In this document: piece by piece, positions 20,747 through 28,217 of the stretch
Numbering within the stretch: position 1 is the stretch's first letter
Layout of the letters: each line of letters starts with the position of its first letter
Assembly: GCA_905250885.1 (NCBI GenBank)
Contig: CAJNOQ010001826.1
Coordinates: 1-28,217, forward strand
DNA length: 28,217 nucleotides
DNA from: Didymodactylos carnosus
Taxonomy: Eukaryota > Rotifera > Eurotatoria > Philodinida > Philodinidae
Direction: 5' to 3'
The notes under the pieces: model-generated
The model's input: the letters and a program-made list of their open reading frames with translations, nothing else
Databases searched by the model: none
What the model was told of the DNA's origin: nothing
Position numbers and translations under genes: made by a program

Positions 20747-23027
20747 GATAAAATTTTCTCTTTTTTTCTTTTTTCTCATCCTCCACCATACGCATGTACT
20801 AAAAGAGAAAGAAAAAAGGTATTAGCTCAATATAATAACCATATTAAAACTAACGCTTTCAAACAAATTGTTCAATGTTACATGCATTAAAACTGATGCT
20901 TTAGGGAAGAGAAAAAGAGCGTGATTGATGCTACTGCTACGCTCCTTCTTTTCAAAAATAGCACATATTCAACTTTTTTCATATAAATTTCGAATATAAG
21001 ATTTCTTGAACGTATAGAATGGTATCTAATTTGTCTTTATATTGTGTGTTAAAAATTGCGTGCAATCTTCTGAAATAAAGATATAAAGAGCTATAATTGA
21101 AATTAAGGTTCTCTAGCATCTAAACGCCTATTAATCGTGTTTTATTTTTCTATGGTAATGTCATGTATTTTGTCAATTGTTTTTTGTTTTTGTTTTCAGA
21201 AATACCCAAAACAAATGAATAAACATGAATGGCTCTTTTTCTTCAACTTTACAAGCAAACCAATAAACAAACAGCAACATCAATTAAAACAAGAAGACTC
21301 GTTTGTTCGTTTAGATTTCTTTCTTTTATTGTACGCGTATCGTCAACACAAGTATAAATCATATTCAATGTATTCTTTCTCTTTCTCTAGTTTTTTTTTC
21401 TTTTTTTTTCTATCTAAAACTGCTGCTACATTTTTTTCGTGGTTTGTTTTCTTCTTTGTACATGTATGATTCGTAAAAACAAGAAGTTCATTTTTTTAGT
21501 AACAAAATTTCATGTTCTTTTTTTTTTGTTTCAAGAGAAAGAAAAATACAGCTGATACAAAGTATTGCATGATGAAATGCACATAAAATAAGCAGCAAAG
21601 AGCTAGTTGGCCCCAAAACTTAGAAAAACGTATGGTTATATAAAAGATAAATGAGTAGACTTGGATTTAAGTTCTAATTAGTGGTTCAAAATGTATTCCA
21701 ACACATGCTAAAAAGACTTCGACCGTTTCTATTCTTAGCATTTTTTTTATTAGGTCTAAGTCAGTTATCATGTAATATATACTTTGTCCATCTATGTTTC
21801 GTTAGATAGGTTTTTTGATCCTCCATTTTCCAACAACTTGGATCTGAGTAGAAAACTTTTGAGCATTGCAGTAGTATATAATCAACAATAACAACGACAC
21901 AATAAACGTTTTCTCGAAGGTTTACCGCTTTTTTGTCTATCAGTGCACAATCATCTGCCTATTTGGATTTCAGAAAGATTTTTTTGTTTTTGAATTTAAA
22001 CATTTTTTTTCATGTTTATGTTCTTTCTTTTTCTCTTCTAATTATGATATGAAACTATGTGACAAAAAACTGCTGATGAATGTTTCGCTCTATCTATATA
22101 TTCATGCACACTAGATGTGCTGTGGCTTACTAATGGTATTTGTTTGGTTTTCTTTTTGTCTTTTTTCTGTACGAACTGTAAACTGATTATGAGCTAAACA
22201 GATGAAAAAGATGTGAAAAATATATATAGAAATCAATTATAATAATATACTAGAATCGAGATGCCTTTTGATATTTTAAGCCTTAGTATGACAGCTTAAG
22301 AATAAAAAGGTAGTTAACAAGTTCAGAATATGCGATTTACGATTTTATGAGAATCTTCAATTTAACTGAAATTCCTGTTTCAACTATCGACTTTTTACCG
22401 GATTGTAGTGACAAGTGCGATGTTCAAGAAATGTGCGACCATTTCTACCAAGAGATTTTATTTAAATATCATTTTTCTTCCACTAGAAGATCAATAAACG
22501 ATATGCATTGGAAAAAACGTACCTGTGCATGAAGACTAAGTCGCCAAGATCATTACCTCGAATGACTATTGCTACTAATTGTGGATCGTAGTAAAACCAG
22601 TAGTGTAATAAAAAATCTAAGTGTTTATGTTTTGTGAACAAACACAAACATTTCTATTGAACTAACATTCGAATCCAGAAATTATGAATGTTTCTGAAGA
22701 ACTATCAGTCAGTTGTGGTATATATGTTACAAAATGTCCATTTATTTAGTCTTTAAGCATTCAAACCCTGAATGACGATGTGAAAGGATAAGTCCGCATA
22801 ATACTTGCAATCGACTCATCGTATTTTATTCTTCTCATGTGTCTTAAATTCATCAGAATCATCTTGTTAGGTGAATTTGATGGCCTTGAATGCTTGTGGA
22901 TGGGATGTTTCACGATATTTGTCCAAAATGAGACATAAATATCATACCACGACTACGATCGTAAAATACATTTTTCTCTCTAACCGATACACTATTTAGC
23001 TTAGTGTTATATAGAGATGAAAAAATT
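20747..23027. other. 3' side of the kinase gene and gene-poor DNA
   Basis: The first 300 or so bases are probably kinase 3' untranslated region. The 110-codon ORF at 21137-21469 is a Phe/Ser run from polypyrimidine tracts and is not called, although an acceptor-like ttgttttcag at about 21199 is strong. The 61-codon ORF at 22347-22532 has no recognisable domain. On the minus strand, 22933-22871 reads as about 21 protein-like codons (DKYRETSHPQAFKAI) ending in a stop, possibly a worn exon. Confidence 0.45.
21074..21079 (+). terminator. Poly(A) signal candidate for the kinase gene
   Basis: AATAAA about 330 bases after the stop codon. Other AT-rich variants exist nearer to the gene, so this is one plausible choice. 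Confidence 0.35.
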
Positions 23028-23425
23028 GTCGGCGGCGGCGAATGAAATTTTTAACATAGGCCGCGGCGGTGGCGTGAAGCTATGAAAATTTCATCCGCCT
23101 TCGGCGGCGGCGTGTAAAAGTTGGTTATCGAGGGCGAATCTCCTAGTTTAAGTAAAACAACGTTCTTTTCATTTCTGGCACGTTCTTTACGCACCAACTG
23201 TATCTGTACGTTGCCGTATACGAAAAGATAGAAACACGCTGCACGCTAGATGCCTAAGATAAGAACGTACTAACAAAAATAGTCAAAATTTTCGGAAAAA
23301 ATTTTTCTCTGCCTTCGGCGGCGACAAAAGTTTAACGGCATGGCGGCGGCGGTGGAAGTCACAGCAGTTTTTCTCCGCCTTCAGCGGCGGTGGCGAATCA
23401 GTGAACCGGCGCGGCGGCGCACATG
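23028..23425. repeat. Cluster of GC-rich GGCGG hairpin repeats
   Basis: Units of the form CCGCCTTCGGCGGCGG appear several times in two groups (about 23028-23115 and 23305-23425) with variants such as GGCGGCGGCGG and GCCTTCAGCGGCGG. CCGCC-TTC-GGCGG is a perfect 5-bp hairpin (23095-23107), with a near copy at 23375-23387. Short AT-rich linkers (gaaaatttca, aatttttctc) alternate with them. The composition contrasts sharply with the surroundings. The minus-strand 64-codon reading shows the repeat as SPPPKAEKN-like units and is not called as a gene. Confidence 0.8.
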
Positions 23426-24583
23426 TCTGATCGTAACTTGCAGTTAAACAGATGTGAAGACTGAGGAGCAATTTCATATTTTCGCACGTTCATTGCCTGA
23501 CTCTGATCGGAGCTGTACACTCTCTTGAAAGTTATTGAACGCTGGAGAGCGAGCATTGCAGGTACGAGTCGTCAAGAAAAATGACACTGAAGTCTTCAAG
23601 AGAAATGGCACTGTGAAATTCAGTTATATTTTCGGTGTTATGTATATAGGTGTGTGAGGACAAAACAAAGGACAAATGAAAGTGCAGACATCAAATCTTA
23701 ATGAAGATCTTAGGTTGTGGGAAGTAACATTCCACACGATCTCAGTAATTTTTAGTGCCTAAGATCCTTATTAGAGCTGTAAAAAAGTAGTTAATAGTTA
23801 TAACTTAATTGCACTTTGTCAGTTAACCCATACTCGTTAACATAGTACTTCATATATTCTAAAACAGTTCATTTTTTAAGATAATTGTTATAAACTTGTG
23901 CGTACACTATCACCTTAGAAAGTGTCGTTAAATTAACTATGCAGAGGATTTTCTCATCATCTCAAGGTGTATACACCGCTGCACAATACTATGTTGACCT
24001 ATACAGTTATACAGTTTTGTTCTCTATATAATCATTATAATTTTTAATTTTAAGAATCTAATGATATTTGAACCTGTTTGGTGTGTAAGGATAAATATTA
24101 TTTTAAACAATAAAAACCATAGATACATAGGTTGTCTTCATGCTACAAGTAGACTGTTGTATAATAATTGTAAAAGAAAGTTTTATTATTTTTAAGAAAG
24201 TTTTACAGCGCAGTTCACAGTCGTTAGACATTAGAAGTTTTCTGAATATTTAGTTTTTAGTGTTTATCATTTAAACGAATTTTATTTAAAGGAAAACATC
24301 AAGGCAAAACACACGTTCTCATCCAGTCACTTTCTTTCACACTTCTCTTACGTAGTCAAGATAGACGTCTTTGATATCGAAAGAAGTTAGCTTCATTATC
24401 TCATTTATTATAAGTCATTATAAATCGAAAGTTGTTCCAACGGAAACAAAATAACATAAATTTCCCCTAATGTAGGAGTAAAAAAATTGTGTTCAGTTTT
24501 GTTATTAATGAATATTAGAAGTCATCTAAAGTGCACGATGAATTTAACCAGGACCATAACCACGATAATTAGCCCAACCAAAC
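23426..24583. other. Gene-poor stretch
   Basis: No gene is supported. At 23706-23766, GATCTTAGG and CCTAAGATC form an inverted pair around an inner TGTGG/CCACA pair, resembling the block near 6.0 kb. The right end is the 3' side of the glycine-rich gene. Confidence 0.5.
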
Positions 24584-25317
24584 CTAATAACCACGATATG
24601 GACCTAAACCAAATGCTTGATCAACACCACTCACAGCGCTACCTGGATAAGGTAGACCACCAAGGTGTCCATATCGACCTACTCCTAGTCCACGTTCAAC
24701 ACCTCCTAGGAGACCACCACCGCCATAGCCTGGTGCGTATCCTGGACCAACTGGATAACGATTAAATTGAGCTACTCCGCCGCCATAAGGTAGTCCCCCA
24801 CCATAACCTCCAAAACCCATTGTTGTACTAGTTACACCAAAGCCTAATAGTTGTGCAGGTATACCAATACCACCACCGCCTAGCCCACCTAATCCTCCTA
24901 GACCTCCTAAGCCACCTCCTAAACCACCTAATCCTCCTAGACCTCCTAAACCACCTAATCCTCCTAGGCCCCCTAAACCACCTCCTAGGCCCCCTAAGCC
25001 ACCTCCAAGCCCACCATTCATAAAACTATTATAACTAGCTGCAAATTCTTCCGTCCATGGAACTATTAAATTAATTTCTGGTTGGTAACCATAACCCCCA
25101 CCATAACCCCCACCATAACCCCCACCATAACCTCCACCATAACCTCCACCATATTCGAATGTTCGCGTGTTATGCGATCATTTACGTTATCTGTTTTATG
25201 TTAGTACTGACATTCTTTATATGAAAATTTATAACTTGAAATAATTGAACAAATTCAGCCACCAAGTCCACTGCCGATACCATATTGTCCTAATCCTCCT
25301 CCTAAACCATAAGCCAT
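24584..25317 (-). CDS. Glycine-rich repeat protein, two exons
   Basis: Exon 25317-25281 encodes MAYGLGGGLGQY; after a proposed 137-nt intron (G|GTATCG donor, GGTGGAG acceptor) exon 25143-24584 continues, giving about 198 residues. Order of parts: five GGGY units; a unique spacer (EINLIVPWTEEFAASYNSF); about 45 residues of LGG/LGGG repeats; then a Gly/Tyr/Pro-rich tail (YAPGYGGGGLLGG, GHLGGLPYPGSA). No signal peptide or membrane helix is visible. Such proteins occur as structural, cuticle or RNA-associated low-complexity proteins; the sequence does not decide which. Splicing is inferred: exon 1 read straight on stops at TGA, and the GGGY frame has a stop upstream and no ATG. The acceptor lies inside the first GGGY codons, so the exact junction could differ. 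The stretch after MNGG alone (145 codons) is certain to be open. The antisense 92-codon ORF is a shadow. Confidence 0.7.
24880..25150. repeat. Coding minisatellites (GGN triplet repeats)
   Basis: Two tandem tracts lie inside the glycine-rich gene. A 12-nt unit (ccaccataaccc on the plus strand) at about 25086-25150 encodes GGGY. A degenerate 9-nt unit (cctcctaarccacc type) at about 24880-25015 encodes LGG. Both are expected to vary in copy number between individuals. Confidence 0.85.
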
Positions 25318-25911
25318 TTTTTAACGAATATGTTTAATATTATACAAAAGAAATGTTTGTGTTACTATTTATTTTCTTGTTATTGTGGTTTTAAATATGA
25401 TGTGAGCTTTTCTCTTTATGTATCGAGTATGCGGTTTTTTTATTAGATTAAAGATATAACAACAACAAGCTAGTCCATTGAAGTGGAACGAAAAACATAT
25501 ATAAACAAATAACTTATCAGAGAACAATAAAATATATGTTATAATTTATACTGTCCCTGAAAAAATAAAAAAACATTTTTTCTTGCTTTATCCACTTATA
25601 CTTAGATTTGTTTTTCCTTTTCGTTTGTGTGTATAATGATACTAAATATCTGCGATATCATTGTACTATGACAATAAATTGACATCTATTTGTTAAGAAA
25701 AGATGTAACTGATCAATTATAAGTGCATTATCTTGCAATGATGACGTTTAAACCTCTAAAAGTACATTACTCATAGAAATTATTCATTTTTTTCTTAGAA
25801 TTAAGAAGTATTAGAGATCAGTCATGTATTCCAACAACACCATGAGAGAACCTCCTGACGTAATAAATTACTTTCTCACGAAATACAATTTTTATCAGAT
25901 TATTTTCGATG
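25318..25911. other. Upstream region of the glycine-rich gene
   Basis: No coding sequence was recognised. It presumably contains the promoter of the leftward glycine-rich gene and the 3' end of the leftward fragment at 25912. No clear TATA box or hairpin was picked out. Confidence 0.5.
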
Positions 25912-26350
25912 CTACAAATATATCGCAGAGATTACGATGTACATTATGTTATAAAATTTAGAATAAAAAGCAAAACTTTTTAATATTCGTGAGAACTTGT
26001 TTGTTTCGTCTGATAATTTTTCCGCATATGTATCTCGACTCGCTCTATAAACTGAGCGGATCAAAATCTCTTCACTCGAAAGTTTCGAATCGTCGAGAGG
26101 CTTGACTAGGTAGCAGAAATATACGTCAGATGTGTGATCAGCATCAACGATAACCAATGAACTATTGTATATCATGGAGAGAATGATTATTACCCGGGTA
26201 GTTTTCGTCCTGAGACTGGTTATAACTCGTGTATGTTAGTATAGTTACTTGAATAATATCCTTTATTTATGCAAAAACAAGAAATAATTTGATTGTACAA
26301 TTACCTTGCGTCTCTTTTATCACTGGTACTTAACTTGTCCACCACAGTAG
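25912..26350 (-). pseudogene. Fragment of an unknown gene interrupted by a hAT MITE
   Basis: The minus strand reads open from 26209 to the stop at 25912. It is hydrophobic at first (VIIILSMIYNSSLVIVDAD), then hydrophilic and charged (LVKPLDDSKLSSEE, SVYRASRDTYAEK), which looks like real protein. A 95-nt intron (26304-26210; CAAG|GTAATT donor, ccagtctcag acceptor, TACTAAC-like branch point) joins it in frame to an upstream exon ending at 26305 (DKLSTSDKRDA). That exon runs directly into the target duplication of the MITE at 26348-26570. In the restored order, the sequence beyond the MITE continues the same open frame with a very hydrophobic stretch (YFSLFLFIILTAV, about 26610-26572), resembling a signal peptide but without an in-frame ATG. 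The gene is probably dead or truncated. The last 20 codons before the stop are AT-rich and could be intron. No family was recognised. Confidence 0.4.
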
Positions 26351-26570
26351 TGGTGTAACTAGGGTTTTTTATCATAGGGCCAACTCCATTAGTTCGAAAA
26401 AAACGATTGGACCACACTATGATAATTCGAGAAAAGACTGGCACAAAAACCCTTTTTTCAAATTTTCAGCTGCAGAAATCACAAAGTTCAAACTCTTATT
26501 GGACCAAGGCTCAAATCGCATTGGGCTATGGCCTACTGTGTGCCCCATCCCCCCCTTAGTTACGCCACTG
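26348..26570. mobile_element. hAT-type MITE, 223 bp, with 8-bp target duplication
   Basis: Terminal inverted repeats are TAGTGGTGTAACTAGGG on the left and, read inward from the right, CAGTGGCGTAACTAAGGG. An 8-bp target-site duplication flanks them: CACCACAG (26340-26347) and CACCGCAG (26571-26578), one mismatch. CAGTGGCGTAACTA-type ends with 8-bp duplications are the signature of hAT-superfamily elements. There is no transposase, so it depends on an enzyme encoded elsewhere. The insertion falls within apparent coding sequence of the minus-strand fragment. Confidence 0.85.
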
Positions 26571-26578
26571 CACCGCAG

Positions 26579-28217
26579 TAAGAATGATGAATAGGAAAGA
26601 GAAATATGCATGCACAAGTACCGAGTTCTCAGTATCAATTAATACTGAGTAATACCATTATTTTAAATGATGCTAATTATCTATCTATAATCCGTGTTAT
26701 ATGTTCACGATATACTTCAAAATTTATTCTGGGGTAGTTAACGGATCTGCGTTTATTATTGCGATTGGTTCAAAACTAAACTATGAAATATTATGGCTGT
26801 AGAATTACACCCTTAGAAATATATCATAACATGAGGTAACGTTTACTATTAGCATTTTAACCAAACTTTAGTTTGCTTGATCTTGGCTTATTGAGAAAAA
26901 AGCGAATTTATTGTATATTGAAATGTCCGCATTAATGTTGGGATTTTTTATCTTTTCTCGGACGTACATATAAGACAAGAGCAAGAATATACCAAAAATT
27001 CGAGATTTACGTGACTGTTGGTTGATTGTGTTATGTTGTCAAATTTCGTCAACCAACGTTTGAACGACCAACATTTGGCGTTTTTCAATGTAATCGCAGC
27101 ACGTTAAACTCTATGCTTCTCATCGGGAGAGGGTAAGAGTAATGGGAGTGAATGAAAAGAGGATGATTCAAAAGGTAAAAGTCTTTAAGATGCAACTTGT
27201 TTAAGAATAAAGTTTCGGATATACGAAGTCATTTTGAGCAACTGCAGTCATAGTTGAAGTAAGCGAATGAGTTCAGAGAAGCTCAAAACTGTAGCAGAAT
27301 ATATATATATGGTTGCATAAGGAATCGCTCAAACGGTGGTTAATTCTAATAATTGATTAAATTTTGAATCATCGTGATACTACTAAGCACGGTTTATCTG
27401 AAGAAAGAGGTTTCAACTAGGATTTATGTGGTTATTCTTACAGTTAACGAGGAAAAAACACTACAACTTCCATTGAAATTATCACTTTTCATTTAATATA
27501 AATCATATAAAATACAAATCTTTTATCATTGTTCAAATTCAATGTATCCATTATATGAATATTGATTGTATTCTACAAGACAAAAAGGGTGTGTAAGGTT
27601 TATATTAATAATACTTGTCAATATATTTTTCTCAAACACAAGGTTGAAACATTGAGCACGTCTATTTCATAAAACAAACTTTCTGCCCAAAAACAAACTT
27701 TATTTGCTTTTCTTCTATAAGGTCATCCACCACACAGATAAAAGAAACGAATGGGAAAAGTTCAACTCTGAATAAAGATCCTTCGTAACAAAATTTATCA
27801 AACACTGTATAATAACAAAAATCTTCATCAATAAAGTAATCTGTTGACCATAAACCGAAGTCAGTCTTACATTATTTTGTACTTTTGTTAAGACTCTCTT
27901 ATGTGTGCGCATTTTCTAATCCCATGAAGCCAATTTGACGAGCGGTCGATATATGAAGAAAACTTTTATTGTTCGTTCTAAGTATTTTAATGTCTTGCAA
28001 TGTAATACAATACCTTATTTTTGTACTTTTATTGGTTTTTTTGTTTATTCAAAAAAAAACTCACCACTACCGATTGAAAAAACTGCACAAAGATTTGAAG
28101 ACAAGATATTTGAAGAAACCTAAACCTGATGAAAAAAATCCGGTTAATTATCATCTCCGCTGGAGGCTCAACTAGTGTCGTCGGATGAACTACTGTCGGC
28201 ATCACGTTTGGATGGTC
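26579..28217. other. Gene-poor end of window with possible partial gene
   Basis: No confident gene. GTTGGTTGA (27017-27025) and TCAACCAAC (27049-27057) form a 9-bp inverted pair, and a short AT dinucleotide run lies at about 27300. Near the right edge (28050-28175) two overlapping plus-strand frames look partly protein-like: NSPLPIEKTAQRFEDKIFEE ending at TAA, and a basic frame with KPKPDEKNPVNYHLRW ending at TAG. One may be an exon of a gene continuing beyond the window, but the frame cannot be settled here. Confidence 0.4.

Noticed and set aside
21137..21469. 110-codon plus-strand ORF downstream of the kinase gene
   Set aside because: It is made of Phe/Ser runs from polypyrimidine tracts and lies in the probable 3' untranslated region; no domain or conserved-looking segment.
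23028..23425. CRISPR-like or simple triplet satellite
   Set aside because: Units are irregular in length and spacing, linkers are not unique spacers of constant size, and the organism is eukaryotic.
24487..24765. 92-codon plus-strand ORF rich in His and Leu
   Set aside because: Antisense shadow of the glycine-rich coding repeats.
27935..28175. Partial gene at the right edge
   Set aside because: Two overlapping frames compete, neither has a splice-consistent start, and the sequence ends before the question can be resolved.

Overview
This is eukaryotic, almost certainly invertebrate-animal, DNA. It is strongly AT-rich, its genes are interrupted by GT-AG introns (three independently inferred ones are 57-58 nt), and it carries an unmistakable animal casein kinase I alpha gene. 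Low GC, very short introns, gene types and many small fold-back elements together suggest a bdelloid rotifer (Rotaria/Adineta-like). That assignment is an inference; nothing in the window proves it.

Layout. 1-1982 holds no confident gene. 1983-2468 (minus) is a two-exon gene for a small single-pass membrane protein. 2969-3746 (plus) is a two-exon, divergent NMNAT-like nucleotidyltransferase. 4078-4461 (minus) is a small two-exon gene with signal-peptide-like and GPI-like ends, with a possible spliced leader exon and TATA box near 5.1 kb. 7743-8258 (plus) is an intronless GFA/CENP-V-type zinc protein. 8648-9106 is a near-identical inverted duplication. 9761-9991 is the relic of an IAP-type RING domain with an in-frame stop. 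11935-12094 is a palindromic MITE. 15150-16720 holds two adjacent long inverted repeats, one containing a small piggyBac-like MITE flanked by TTAA.

17190-17653 (plus) appears to encode an unrecognised 57-residue protein over two exons. 18573-20746 (plus) is the five-exon casein kinase I alpha gene, the best-supported feature. About 23.0-23.4 kb is a cluster of GC-rich hairpin repeats in AT-rich DNA. 24584-25317 (minus) is a two-exon glycine-rich protein. 25912-26350 (minus) looks like part of a gene whose upstream exon was broken by a 223-bp hAT-type MITE with an 8-bp target duplication. The remainder is gene-poor.

The genes do not form an obvious pathway: strands and functions are mixed, as expected for an ordinary animal locus. 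The less ordinary content is the set of small genes missed by single-ORF scanning and the density and variety of inverted-repeat elements. Exon boundaries were read by eye from frame continuity and splice consensus; no transcript data or database search was available.
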